Part shown: positions 1 through 13,500 of the stretch, in pieces | Numbering within the stretch: position 1 is the first letter of the stretch | Layout: the number at the start of each line of letters is the position of its first letter | Source: Amphiura filiformis | Lineage: Eukaryota; Echinodermata; Ophiuroidea; Amphilepidida; Amphiuridae | Direction: 5' to 3' | Length of the DNA stretch: 64,000 nt | Assembly (NCBI RefSeq): GCF_039555335.1 | Contig: NC_092637.1 | Coordinates: forward strand, 1,178,001 to 1,242,000 | The notes under the pieces: generated by a model | The model's database searches: none | What the model was told of the DNA's origin: nothing | The model's input: the letters and a program-made list of their open reading frames with translations, nothing else | Translations under genes and position numbers: made by a program

Positions 1-948
1 TTGTTAAAGCCATTGGCAATATGTATGCAAAGACAAAAGCAAAAGTGATTTCACCTGATGGAGAAACAGACCTCTTCGAAATACTGGCCGGTGTACTACA
101 GGGCGACACTCTTGCTCCATATTTATTTGTAGTGGTACTGGATTATGCCCTGAGAACAGCAATAGAGGGTAAGGAAGAGGAACTTGGATTTCAACTGGAA
201 AGAAGAAAAAGTAGGCGTGTTGGTCCAGAGGTTGTCACTGACTTTGATTTTGCCGATGATATAGCATTACTGTCAGAGGAAATAGATCAAGCTAACAAGC
301 TACTCAGTCAAGTGGAAACATCAGTTGGAAAAGTCGGACTGAGAATGAATGCTGGCAAAACCAACACAGATTGAGGAGGTCCCAGATTTCAAGTACCTAG
401 GAGCGTGGATGAAGAGCTCAAAAAAGGATGTAAAAATACGAAAAGCAGCAGCTTGTAATGGAATGGCCAATATCTGGAAGTCTTCGCTCTCAGCAAGATT
501 CAAACAGCGCCGATTTACAGCAACAGTGGAATCGGTACGGCTCTATGGGTGTGCAGCATGGACAGTCACTTCCAAACTGGCAAAGGAGCTGGATGGCTGC
601 TATACCAGACTGTTGAGGTCAATGCGTAATGTCCACTGGAAACAGCACATGACAAACAAGGAGCTGTATGGTGACCTTCCAAAGTTATCGGACAAGATCA
701 GAGAGAGACAGACTCGTTTTGCTGGTCACTTCTATAGAAACAAGACAGAACCTGTATCTCAACTGGTGCACTGGATTCCGAAGCATGGGAAAAGGAAACA
801 AGGAAGGCCTGCCCTAACATACATTGATATGTTGAAACAAGACACCGGACTTGAAACAACTGACATGACAACAGCAATGCAAGACAGGAAGATATGGAGG
901 GCCATCACAGTTCGAGGACACCACTCGACATAGGCAGGTAGGCAGGTA
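1..948 (+). mobile_element. Non-LTR retrotransposon (LINE) reverse transcriptase, 3' part, cut by window edge
   Basis: The first stretch (21-374) has RT motifs VLQGDTLAPYLFVVVLDYAL and FADDIALLS. The second (349-933) has EEVPDFKYLGAWM, then VRLYGCAAWTV, the C-terminal GRPALTYIDML and a closing DRKIWR. A frame change and a small deletion between NAGKT and EEVPDF remove the usual linker, so the copy is dead. The 3' end is a short GGCAGGTA repeat at about 933-948. It is a plain LINE; the clade was not assigned. Confidence 0.85.
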
Positions 949-1584
949 ATCTGTAGCATCAATGTTGGGAACATGAATGGTGTTCTTGACCTTATTCATG
1001 TTGGCAAGGTTACGTATCTCCCTGTGCCATTTACCTGGTTCAAGGTTCACATGATGCAGTCATGTCTACAGTAGAATTCACCACGACCTTTTCAGGACTT
1101 AAATCCCATTGAAAGCTATTAAACCAAGATAACACTCGTTGAAAACAGCTCAACTATGTTACATCAGATCTTCTCTGGTTAAATACACGCTGTTTTACCT
1201 GCGCGGTATTCCAATGAGCTGGTATTATAGTTTCAGTTGAGTAACCGATAATAAAGCAAACGCAAGGTAACAATACTGTACGCGCTTTTGTTCACGAAAT
1301 GAGACAATAGCGTGCATATTGTTAACCAGCATTCTTGAAAATGAGAAACATAATGGTTGAACGGTTTGGAAATAATTTCTTCATATTTTTTGGTGTTATT
1401 GTCGTTTACATATCCTTCCTAAAACACAAAAGTGCAAATATTTCCAAACCCCTAAATTAGCTAAAAATTTAGGACATGTTACAAAACTATATTTTCTAGA
1501 ATTTCAGAGAATACTTCAAATATTGGCTGGTTATTTTTCACACAGTGACGTTAACTAGGCAATGGCCTATACTTCTAACATACA

Positions 1585-2143
1585 CTATTTGTAGAGGTCA
1601 CGCGTCAATGGTGAGAACACTGTGCATTGTGTATAGGAAAACGGACAGTAACTGCAGTATGATTTACCTGGCTTTATAAAGGACTCTAATCTCAGAGTCT
1701 TTGATCTGAGAAACCAGACCTGACTGAAGTGTTTGACAAGAATACTTAACAATCTTAGTGGGGTCATTGACACTTTCCTTCCATCCAAGACTGTCAAGTT
1801 ACACTCTCGTGACAAGCCTTGGATGACACATTGCAATATACTGAGGCCACCAATATTAATGCAGATTTACTTGAGATATTTGATGTTATAACTATAGACG
1901 ATGCTGTGAAGAACTCAGTTTTTTCACTGTCTAGTTTGAGTTTATTTCTAGTCATCCATTCACTGATTTCATCAATAGAAGAAAAGAGTATGTCAATAGC
2001 AAGAATGATATCACTATCGGATATAGCATTAAACGGTAAATACAGATCGTCGGGTGCATCACATACTGGTCTATCTTGGATTTTTGACTTTTTGAGAAAA
2101 TTGGTATATAGTTCTTTTTTACGGAGCTCTTCCAATACAACAA
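1585..2143 (-). mobile_element. Decayed LINE reverse transcriptase fragment
   Basis: The reverse strand reads DDLYLPFNA, then IDEISEWMTRNKLKLDSEKTEFF, a typical post-catalytic RT segment of CR1/Jockey-type LINEs. The frame is lost downstream, where only pieces remain readable. The upstream edge, where the catalytic YADD should be, is replaced by sequence (about 2054-2075) matching the foldback element next door (GCATCACATACTGGTCTATC). Confidence 0.7.
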
Positions 2144-2239
2144 ATTACAGACCTCAATTTTTCCTAGATAATTAGTTATAAAATGTTAAATTTAAACTAT
2201 CTATGATTTTTTCAAAATACGAATTTCACATACTGAACT

Positions 2240-2832
2240 ATCTCGAAAAAACACGCATTTCTAGAAAATCGCAATTGAAAATCTCCGTTTTAAGTTTATA
2301 TTTCTATAATTTAATTAGACTATGGATTTTCATAAAAGTGGTTTTAAATTAAAGCATATACTTAACAGATTTATTTAAGTGGAATCTTTAATTATATTTA
2401 CGTATGTAATATTGCTTAAAACTACACTTAAGTTGTAGTTCTGTATGTGAAATCGTTAATTTCCCGATATCGTATTGAAAGTGCATCACATACTGGTCTA
2501 TCTCGAGATAGACCAGTATGTGATGCGTCTAAAGTCACGCCATTGTTCGCGAACTCGAGATAGCCCCCAAGATAGACCAGTATGAAATGCACTTTAAATA
2601 CGATATCGGGAAATTAACTATTTCACATACTGAACTACAACTTTAGTGTAGTTTTAAGCAATATTACATATGTAAATATAATTCAAGATTCCACTTAAAT
2701 AAATCTGTTAAGTATATGCTTTAATTTAAAACTACTTTCATTACAATCCATAGTCTAATTAAATTATAGAAAGGTTAACTTAATACGAAGATTTTCAATT
2801 GCGATTTTCTCGAAATACGTGTTTTTCGAGAT
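2240..2832. mobile_element. Foldback/MITE-like inverted repeat element
   Basis: Arms of about 265-290 bp are inverted copies: the left opens ATCTCGAAAAAACACGCATTT-like sequence, the right closes with its complement. A perfect 44-bp palindrome lies inside (2483-2526). No coding content. The arms differ by scattered substitutions, so it is not recent. Confidence 0.85.
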
Positions 2833-2990
2833 GTATATCATCAATAGGAGGGGGTGGCTTTGGCAGTGGTTCGAAATCTGGTGTGATGTACTTTTTATAT
2901 CCTTTTACTGCGTCTCTGTGGCTTTTCAAACACGCCCTTGACTGAAATCAATGACCAAGTACCATTAAAAGCACACTGCTACCAATTCGT

Positions 2991-3063
2991 CACTGGTTGG
3001 TGCAGAGGTATGAACAGGTGTTTTATGACCTAGATGTATCGGGTTCGAATCCCACCTCCAGCT
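2991..3063 (+). repeat. tRNA-like sequence (SINE head or tRNA pseudogene)
   Basis: Box A TGGTGCAGAGG at 2998-3008 and a perfect box B GGTTCGAATCC at 3042-3052. The acceptor and T stems do not pair well, so it is not a working tRNA gene. Confidence 0.6.
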
Positions 3064-3121
3064 CATTATGAATTAAAAATTTTAACCCTTTTCAAGTATA
3101 AAGAGGAAAATTAATATTATA

Positions 3122-3381
3122 CCGTAAAACCTTGTCTACAAGCATATATATGCCTCTTAACGGGTTTTTTTTTAATGCAAGAGACGAGAGGCAGAAACTC
3201 TCCACAAAAACATTATTTGGAGTTTGAACAACTATATTACTGATATAAGCGACTGTACAAACACGTATTATTGTAAGACCAATCTATTGTAATGTGTTTG
3301 TGGAGGGTATTTGCCTCTTGTCTCTTTCGTCAAAAAATACCTCGTTTAGAGGCATATATGCTTGTAGACGGAATTCTACGG
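3122..3381. mobile_element. MITE family A, copy 1 (TA-flanked TIRs)
   Basis: Terminal inverted repeats CCGTAAAACCTTGTCTACAA and its complement, flanked on both sides by TA. 260 bp, non-coding. A second copy lies at 50838-51059. TA duplication suggests a Tc1/mariner-mobilised family. Confidence 0.85.
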
Positions 3382-4715
3382 TATCAGCATCTGTAATAAA
3401 ATCTTTGGTTCATACTTTTCTGTTATGTTGCTTTTAAAAACAAACTCCCGCTGGAATCTAACTGCGGATGGATACATGGGAGAGTCCTTAATGCAAAATA
3501 AAACTAAATAAAATGTGGTTGAAGAATAACACAGCTATCACATTTAAGTTTGGACAATTTGTTTTCCCATACGAGAAAAGTGTGAATATAGACATGATAG
3601 AATACCTTATTGTCCGCATGAGGAGTCTATTGTCATTGATTACACTGTATTTCAGTTTTAAAGTGCATTTAACTAAATAAATAACTCTGCTTATGGAATA
3701 GGAGAGCGAAAATACATGTATATATTTTGTCAGTACTAGACGATGACTCTAATCTAGTAAATTGACGTCAAAGAAAGAAAGCCGGATTCTCCGCTGACCC
3801 GTAACATACGGTATTGTTGGCGAATCCGCACCCTTACAATTGCTTTAGTATCACCTGAGTTTCATGTCATACTTCAATGATGTTGCTGGCAGTCCATTGC
3901 AAGTTGTGTCTGAGCGTTTGTTTGTGACGAACAAATAATCTGCAATAATTATCCTGATAATTTAATGAACTCCCCTTTCCACGACTGCCGAAATTGTAAC
4001 ACCAAATCGTTGATGAAAAAGGTATCTACTACGAAACCCGTTACGCGGGAAGCCACCGTCAACGGACCATAATTAACCAAAGTTAAGGTAGGAGTTACTT
4101 TTCTCTTATGCTTGGTAATAAAACATTCGTTAAGTTAAGGGAAGTGGTATGAACGTTTGGACAGTATTTATTGTGGGACATTAGAGCACATCAGACATAC
4201 CTAATTGCATTCTGAATACGAAGAATGTCCTTCTTATTTAACAGTACTCCAAGTAAACTTTATAAATCTGATGATTTATATTTGAAGTGTATGTAGGTGG
4301 GATGAAAAGCTTCGACCCCGGCTTCGACTATATTTATAAATACGTATTTATAGATACGCACGTGACCACCAGCACTGCCATAACAGCTTGTAGACAGTAA
4401 GTTTCGAATGACCTTCTACTAAATTTTCATCGTCAACCGTGTAATTGAATGGGATTATTTTGAAATTTTAAAACGCTTGGAATATCACAAACAAATAGGC
4501 CTATGTTGATAAATAATATGTATACAAGCTAAAACCGTTGGAGTTCGATAATGAACCCCACAAAACTAACCGACTTATTGGAAAATGCCATACGGCCGGG
4601 CGGTTTCACAAGTTGCCGGCTCGATCATGTCATCCGCCGCATGGAAATTCCCAAATTTGCATAGGCGCCCTCACATTATGACGCCATAGTGACATTATGT
4701 GGGGAATGTCTAGCT

Positions 4716-4830
4716 GTAGCTATACATTGGTACCAAATATAATGGTATATGACGTTTATAATTGAAAATTATCCTCATCCTAGTCCGTGTTACAAAATAT
4801 GGCTCATTAGTTCTAGAGATAATGTTTAAA
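4716..4830 (+). repeat. Dispersed repeat, copy 1
   Basis: Shares TAGCTATACAT, GACGTTTATAATTGA and AGTCCGTGTTACAAAATATG blocks with 52066-52185 in the same orientation. Family unknown. The rest of 3382-5263 shows no gene. Confidence 0.65.
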
Positions 4831-5263
4831 TTTAGACCTGAACAAAACCAACAGCTATCACACTAATATACACGTATGTTTTTAGATATTTTCAACGTGG
4901 ATTCTCGTTTCTATATTAAATCATCCATCTTTTTCTGCTTTATTGTGGTAATTTTGATTCTGTAAACTGTACATTTGTGTTCAAATTGAGGGCGCTATTT
5001 AGTCATGTTTAAATTTTAACAGGGGGGGCCGGCCAAGATTGGCTCAATTTTGACGTTGTCATTGGTTTTACACGTAAACACAAAAATGTCTCAAATTATT
5101 CCAAAACTGTACGTATGTTATTAAGCACTATTTTATCAGTCTAAATCCGTTGAGGTTCGCTAGTGAACCTCATTGTAAGTACTGTTTTTTAATTTTTTTT
5201 TGTATGAATAACGCACGATATGTTACGATATATACTGAAAATTTCCCCCACGTGTATCAATGA

Positions 5264-5337
5264 GTTTACGTGGTGTAGTGGTTACGGATCTCGCCCCCCA
5301 CGCAGAGGGTCCCGAGATCGATTCCCATCCCCGGCTA
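5264..5337 (+). repeat. tRNA-like sequence (SINE head)
   Basis: Box A TGGTGTAGTGG at 5271-5281 and a one-mismatch box B (GATCGATTCCC). Followed by an AT-rich tail with T runs. Probably a tRNA-derived SINE; no functional anticodon arm was identified with confidence. Confidence 0.5.
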
Positions 5338-5889
5338 TTATTAAAAATTTTCTTCTTCTTTTTCTTTGAATTTAAAATTATTTATTTTCATGTGAAAATG
5401 TATATATTGCACTGGGAAATATATTTTGTGCATTTTTTTTCTGTAATGGGGCCACCCGGCCAATAGAGCTAAAAACGGATCTTGGCTCCGGGAAAAATAA
5501 TTGCGTCCATCGTGCAGGCAGTGTTGCCGTCATATTGTCTGTTTTGTTTACGCTTTTGGCTGTTGCCACATTGAATAATGTAGTCCACCATCGTCTGAAT
5601 TTTAATTCGCCAAATAAAATGAGTTATTCCTTACATTTCATGATAAAAAGTTTTTGAAAATTTCATTGCCATTTCTTAGTTTTTTCTGATGTTTTAATCC
5701 CATTATACAATTGTCTACCGCTGGGTATATAAAACTACATGCATATGAAAATGATTAAAATGATGTTTAAACAAAATAAATATATTTTGCAGTGCAGAAA
5801 ATGTGCAAGCTCATGTATCTGAAATATTGAATGCGGTACAAATTTCACTTTATATCGCGAGATTAAGGACTGTGCAATAATCAGCTGTC

Positions 5890-6330
5890 CCCAGTGGAAG
5901 GTGGGGGGGGTGGAGTGTCAAAATTGACTGCCAAAATGCTTACCACCCCTCCCGGCATGCCACAAAAACCTTTTCCCCCTTACCGGCATCCAAAAAATGC
6001 TTGCCACTCCCTCGAGACCTGTCAAAAACATCACTCTCTCTCTCCTTTTGTACATGCCAAATGTTTGGGAACCAAATTTACAAACCTTGAATGTTCCACA
6101 TGTAGTAACAAGCGAATAAGACATTTTGCACATTTAGGACGTTTCCGTACTGTTATCCCAAACCTTTTTTTGGAGCCTTTTATTTAAAAGGTACCCCATG
6201 ACTATGTACCGAAAATACCCCCCCTCAATTCTCTTTTGACTTCCCAAAATTTCTTGCCGCCCCCGTTCGGCCGCTAAAATTGTTTGCCCCCCCCCCCCCT
6301 TTTTTTTGCCAGGTAGGGCAGATAATTATT
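5890..6330. repeat. Low-complexity, degenerate C-rich repeats
   Basis: Runs of G at the left end and C at the right end enclose repeated phrases such as CCAAAATGCTTACCACCCC and CAAAAAATGCTTGCCACTCC. No coding signal. Looks like a decayed dispersed repeat. Confidence 0.5.
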
Positions 6331-6890
6331 GCTCTTTATGCATGGAGAGCATTTATTTTAGGCTAACACATTATTCTGTTTACGATATGAGACAAACCGA
6401 TTTCAATCTAAATTTGCTGTCTTCAAAAGACCTAAGTCAATGTTAAATAGAGAAGCAAAATGTAGCTTTGTAATGCTTTACTGACCCGCAATATTACACA
6501 AGGCTAATTCATATGCTGTCTGTTACATTTGAATAGTTTTGTATGCAGCATATAAGGTAGGGATTTACCTGACCGTTTCTTGGCATATGCACTAATAGTC
6601 CCTATCAATAGTTCGAACGATCAGTCATCATCGTATTTGATCAGGGAATAACAATGAATTGGAAATTGAACTTGGAATTAATGGCCCATGTTTTTTAGCT
6701 CCATAGCAACTCTTGGGTTTGACCTGAATAGGACAACAGATTTCAGTTCATATGCACTAACATATGCGTTTTAGACAGACCTCTTCCAGACGTACCAGTC
6801 GTGGAATTTTGCAAAAAAATATTCCGTACTAAATGTCAAATCTGTACATACGAAACCCGTTTTGAAATAATGGTCATGGTCATTGATTAA

Positions 6891-7259
6891 AGGCCCATTC
6901 AGTGATTTGCTCATCCGGACGATCGTAAAAATCATCAAAATTCAGATTTTGGTATCTTTGTCATTGTGATAGATGTGCTAACATAGCCTGCGAGTGGTTC
7001 ATCCGAAAGCCATGTATTTAAGACAAAATAAGACATTTTACACGAATCTGTAATTTAGATACTGTCAGTATCTAAATTAGCTACATGTATTTGAATGGGG
7101 CTTCAACTTCGTCAGTACTGCAGATTTCTTCGTTTTTTTGCCAAATATGTCATTTCAAAAATACTAAATAACAATTTGAATGTCTTACCCTTCACTTTTA
7201 AGCAATTTATAAACAATTTTAATTTTTTTTACACTTGCGCTGGGATCACTGAATGGGTC
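6891..7259. mobile_element. TTAA-flanked MITE upstream of exon 1
   Basis: TIRs (A)GGCCCATTCAGTGAT and GACCCATTCAGTGAT in inverted orientation, with TTAA immediately outside both ends. 369 bp. TTAA target sites are the hallmark of piggyBac-type transposition. It ends about 150 bp before the signal-peptide exon. Confidence 0.75.
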
Positions 7260-7407
7260 TTAAGGGAGAGGTAGTGTCATTTTTTGATGTGCTTATTTAA
7301 AATTTGTTTGTTAACATGGAAAGCTTTGTTCCTGAACATCTGCGTTGGTATATTATTCGAGTAAAGTGTTTAAGTTCTAAAGTATCATTTAACTGTTTTT
7401 TTTATAG

Positions 7408-7504
7408 ATGACGAAAGTCAAGAAGAAAACATCTTGTGTAACCAACGTGAGTTTATCCTGGGTGATTGTGATATTATGTTTGGTTGAAGCTGCCCATACA
7501 CAGA
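7408..7504 (+). CDS. Exon 1: start codon and signal peptide
   Basis: The exon opens with ATG. It encodes a lysine-rich n-region (MTKVKKKTS), a hydrophobic core ([13 protein letters not shown]) and a likely cleavage region near AAHTQ. That is a textbook secretory signal of about 31 residues. The donor GTAAGT begins at 7505 in phase 1, matching all later exons. A T-rich tract ending TATAG abuts the ATG, so translation may start at the first bases of an internal exon with untranslated exon(s) further upstream. Confidence 0.82.
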
Positions 7505-10500
7505 GTAAGTATCTATTATTGGTTTGTCAATAGCTTCAATGAAATGGGTCCGACAAATACTATTAAAAGACATGCAGATGACACCAGAAAATAACTCGAC
7601 TGTATTCACCGCCAAACATGAACCCATCTGTGAACTTTGACCCTAACATGAACCGTCGAACGTGTGCCATGACGATTCGACTGGACTGGAACTCCGCTCC
7701 ACGATAGCTCAATGTTTCCTGAGAGAGAAGGTATTTTCCAAGTCTACAACAATCTCTGCAAACATGGCACGGACTTATCATTTTGCTACTTTTGCTAGCT
7801 TTGGAGTAGCAAGTGCTAACATCATAAAATGGAACCAGTCTATTCATTGTTTTTCCAAATTGGCTTACACGTGAATATAAGCTAATATATTTGGCTTGAA
7901 TATTCCATTTCCGAGACCGCGGTTTGTCGAACATGAGTTATATGTCGTGATGAAAATATTTTCGGTGCACTTCACCAATTCATCCACCAATATCCAACAC
8001 TAAACACCTCACACTCTAAAAGATTATTGTTTACAATCCAGAGATAGAAACAACACCAATGACGGCGTTGTCTCGATCTGATGTTAATTTATTGTATATA
8101 ATATAATCTCACATCCTACAATATTTATATTGCAGGTGTGTTCAAATTTGAACGAGATTTCTACTTTGTTGTAGAAAGTAATGCAGACCAAAACCTAGCA
8201 GTCAATGTAGTTCGAACTGGAGGCGGATCCACAGCTTCAACAATAGGCAAGTGAACACGAGCAGAACACGTTTACTAAAACTTGTCTTCAAAAGGTTAGA
8301 GAATTGTAAACTGACAGTATTATTCTAGGTAAAAGGGTTTTTTAAAAACACCTTTGCCTTGTCAATCTATCTTTTTTAGATTAACTATGTCGAATCTATC
8401 CATTTTCTTCCCTAGACCTTAGTGTATTGAATATCAATACATTCAGCAGTGACTATACTGTGCCAAGGGACGTTACATTGGGAAGCGGTGTAAACGAGAT
8501 CACTTTTGATGTAGTCATAGTTGGCGACACGGAAATTGAAGAAACCGAATGCTTTGAAATAACCCTTCAAACTCCTTCAACAGGGAGCCTTGCACCTTGC
8601 CTCATTACGACAACTATTTGCATCAATGATGATGATGAAGAATGGAGTAAGTGATGCTTGGTGTTATTTCATGCATTAAGAGTGACCCCATTCCTTAGAG
8701 GAAACTTGTTTTAAAAGATCCAGTTTACCTGTATATGGTTTTACATAGACTTAAGTATGCTTTTCAGGCGTCATTTTGATGGTTAGTTTTTCGGTTTTCT
8801 AACAGCTTTGTATCTTGAAGTTTAAGATGAGATTAAACAATCAAACTGGATGAACCATATTATTATAGTATAGCTGAATATTTTTGTCAATCTCGCAAGT
8901 TGATTACTCTCTGTTAATTTCAGCTCCACAATAGTCTCAGTGTTTCCTATAACAATGGGCTATTCCATTGAAAATAAACAATCCCCCTGTGGAAGATTTT
9001 GGAAATATATTCCACAGGGGGAGTATGTTTTTCAAGTGTAATTGGTCAGAGTTAATCATTTTGAAACCCATACTCCCCCTGTATTATAGCTTTACCTATA
9101 TCTTCCACAACAGGAGTAGGTATTTTAAATGGAAGTTACCCAATTGTCTATTATATTCAAAATTGATACTCCCTCTGTGGTAGACTTTAGCTAAATCTTC
9201 CACAGGGGCAGTGTGGATTTTAAATGGAATAGCCCAATCTTTACAAAACTGAAGTGGATTAATCACTCTGTAATTCATTGCTTTTCTAAATTGAAAGCCT
9301 GCTTTTCAGGCGTCATTTTTTGACGTGTTTTTTAGGAGAATTGTCTCTTGTGATTGGATAATCAAGCAATTAACACCATAATAGTCTACATATTAATTTT
9401 GGAAAATTTCACAAGTTGACCACTCTCCGCTATTTTGAGCGATATAATATAGCTCAGTGTTTCCTGGAAGAGAAGGTATTGTCTACAACAATCTCTGCAA
9501 ATAGACTAATCATTTTGCTAGCTTTGCCAGCTTTGGAATAGCAAGTGCTAGCATCATGGATAAAATGGAACCAGCTGTAATTCATTGCTTTTCAAAATTG
9601 AACCCAGTTGCATTATTCATTTTCGAAACAGCGGTTTGCCGAACATGAGTTAAATGTCCCGATGAATCTTTACGGTCGACTTCACCAACTGATCCACCAA
9701 TACCAAACACTAAACGCCACATAATCTAAAATATTATTGATTTACTATCCAGAGGTATAGACGACATTATTGTCGCCATCGTCTCATTCTGATTTTAGTA
9801 TATTCTAATCTAATATCCTACTATATCCTTAAGTGGACATGATTTTTGTAATCTCATTGGTCAAACACCACTTGGATAAAATCTTCTCATTAATATACAT
9901 GCAGGTGATATTTCCCGTATTACCTGCGTAGTCCTAACACACGCGCGATATCCTAAGACTGCGCATGCTTCACCCACGGCATGGCTGCACTGTAAAAAGT
10001 AAAGAAAAAAACCCGTTTGTTCTCACGCAATACGTGGAAATAGCTACGGTCTGGTGCCATATTCGACGGTGCCAGGCTGTAAATACTTTCCCGTACAAAC
10101 AGGGGGTAACTTATAATTTTCTCATTGCAGTTGTTTTCAAATTTGAACGAGAATTCTACTCTGTTGTAGAAAGTGATGCAAACCAAACCCTAGCTATCAA
10201 TGTAGTTCAAACTGGACCCGGAACCACGTTTGCAACAATTAGTAAGTGAACATAAAAAGAACACGTTTGTTTAAACTGACAGTATATTCTAGGTAAAAAG
10301 GGCTTTTAAAAAAACCTTTGCCTTGCCAATCCTTTTTTCAGAGTAATTATGATGAATTTGTCATTTTTTCTAGACCTTAGTGTATTGGATATCAATACAT
10401 ATAGCAGTGACTATACAGTGCCGAGTTATATTACATGGGGAAGCGATGACTTCGAGAAAACGTTTGATGTAGTCATAGTAGGCGACACGGATGTTGAAGA

Positions 10501-13500
10501 AATCGAATGCTTTGAATTAACTCTTATAGCTCCTACAACAGGGATACTTGCATCTTGCCACATTACGACAACTATTTGCATCAAAGATGATGATGCATCG
10601 GGTAAGTGATGCTTGGTATCATTTCATGCATTAAAAAATGATAGTGGAAGCGTTTTATTTAGATCCAGTTTATCCGTATGTGGTTCTACATAAAGTATGT
10701 TTTTCAGTTTTCTAACAGCTTTGTCTCATGAAAGTTAAGATGAGATTAAACAATCAAACCATCATTATATTGTAGTCTTGCTTGATATTTCTGACAATTT
10801 TACAATCACTCTCCGCTAGTTTCAGAACCCCAGCGGGTAAAAATTGAGTTAGCTTGAAAATCCCCTGGACAAGGAACTTACTGCTAACTGTCTCGTTGTA
10901 ACCCGTACAAATCTCGGGGAGCTGATTCTGGCTGCGAAGGCAATTGTGGAATGTCTAGGACGTGCGCTTCTTAGCTACAAGTCCCTGTGTTATTGTTTAA
11001 TGGTTTATGTATTACTAGCGGGATACCCGCGCTTCGCGCGGGTCCCCGCTAGATGAGTAAATGGGAGCGCGATCACTAAAACAGGAGGAATTACTGAAAA
11101 GGTAGAATCATTGAAAGGTAAATTTTATTTTTCTAAACCTGTCCCTTCTTGCATTTCCATTTTCTTTTCAGTTTCTTCTGCACGGGCCTAGATTGTTTCC
11201 ATTAAAACAAAATGCTATTTAGCTTGTGATTTTCCGTTTCCATGTTATTTATCTATCTAGGCCTAACCCCATTCCCATTATTTTCTAAATCTATCCTTTC
11301 TTATACGTTTCCCTTTATAGCTTCATTTTTATTAGCTGCTTAGCTTGTGATTTCCCGTTTCCTTCAGTTGTTATTTATGTTTCTTATTTTTCCTGATTAG
11401 TTTCTAATTTTAAATTTTTTTCCCCTTAATTTTCCCGATTAGTTTCTTTCTTTCCCTCTTAATAGTTTGCTCCCGTTTCATTTAGTTACTGTAACCATAA
11501 CCCGTATAATAGGCCTACCCGTATCTTTTTTGTCTTCTTCTTTTTTTTTTTTTTTTTAAATTCATTTATCTCCTTTCTTTCTCTTCAGTTTCTTTTGCAT
11601 AGGTCTATTTTGTTCCCATGCTGCTTAGCTTGTGATTTCCGTTTCCATGTTATTCATTTATTGAGCCCCGTTTCCATGCATTATTTTATAAATTACCATT
11701 TCTTACATTTCTCCTTTTAGTTTTGGCTTTTTTTCTACGTTTTATTCCCATTTTCATATTTCCTGCTTAGCTTGTGATTTCCCGTTTGAATTTTATCTAT
11801 TTAATTCTATTCTCATTATTTTAGTTTTTTTACATGAGTTATTTATTTATTTATTTATCTTTCCTCTCGTATCCTCACGATTTTTTATCATCTTGGCGGG
11901 TAATCTCTTAATCGAATCCAGTAGTACCATGCATATAATCCACAACCCGACCCATCCATAGGCCTACCTTTTCAGTTTTGTCTTCCTTTCTTTTCTATTC
12001 TATTTCTCTGGCACGGAAAGTTGGTCTGTGCATATTATGCACCCCGTACGTGCGAGTCACATTGCTCAGTACGCCGACGTACTAACGCCAACGCGCTGCT
12101 GCCAGTTAGTTACGGTACGCGCTACCACTGAGTTTTAAAAAAAAAAAATCCCGGGAAAAAAAACCCCGGTTTTAACCATATTTTCACTGATTTTGAGGCC
12201 AATTCTTGGTCTTGACAGTTTTCAACCAAATAAAGTGCAATGCGTTCCCGGTATATTCTCCCGTATGAATTTGGCTGTAAAACTAAACGACGATTCATAG
12301 GCCTAGAATAAATAATTAAATTCACGCGACGTAGCCTTAATCTCTTGGCTGCCAACTTCGGTGCAGTGGCGGAAAATGGGGTGCGTAGCTCTGCGTAGGG
12401 GCGAAAAGCTCGTAAGATCATTCTTAAAGTACGCGATGTTGTGCATCTAGATAGCCTGAATCATTTCTTGGCCACCTCGCAGTTGGCAGAAAACAGGGCA
12501 ATGTTGCTCTGCGTATGGTTTTTTAATGGAAATATTATTACGCGGTTCACACTGTCCTTATTACCCACAATGCCACTGCATGCGATTTTGCATAGCAACA
12601 CGACAGTTTTTTATGTTATTCTCTTACTTACCATCAATTTTTGCAAAAATGAACCTCAGATGGTTTAATGGCATTATGTACCCGATCAATGTACGAATAA
12701 ATCAGAGCTGAAAGTGAAATCATCTCTGAGTCTATTCGCGCACAAGATTTAGCGACTTCCTTTTATTTATATAGATGATATGGAGCAGTAGTGGTCAGCA
12801 ACAATGTGTAAATGAGGCTTGTGGATCAACGTCTAGGCGTTGTGTCTGTGAGTAGCGCACTATGGGGAGTTGTTCATTGGTAGAAGCGAATTGGTACCAG
12901 CGCTGTCACCTTCGGAGCCTTATTTCACCCTTTTATGATGAGCACTCTTGTGAAGGTGGCTTGGGAATAGTTCCTTGAACTCTGTATCTTCTCTTTCTCT
13001 CTCTTCTCTAAACACACAAAATCAGCTTATACTTTTAGGGATTCAATCATGTTTCACCGTTGTTCATCACCGTTTAACAACGATGTGGCCGCGTCGTCTG
13101 CGTGGTTTACTTCGCGAGGGCAGCCGAGCGCTGCCCGAGCGAAGTAAACCACGCAGACGCGCCGGGCGCGAGTTGTTAAACGGTGGTGAACAACGGTGAA
13201 ACATGATTGAATCCCTTTCAACAACGAAAAGAATCTAAAGATCGTATAATTCACGATTATTTCACGAGGAATGTCAGTTAATCATTGCCACTCATCTTTA
13301 CAAAAACTTCGATGATTTCTCTGTTGATATCAGCAATAAAACTATGGCCTACAGAATAAAACGGCCCGTAAAACGGCAATGTTTAGCCGCTACCTGAAAA
13401 TACTGATTTCAACCAGGGATTCAACTTGCAAGCTTGCACACGCACAAAAGTTCCAGACATTTTACGCGCTTTCGCGTAACGCGTAGTCTCGCGCGCGTTC

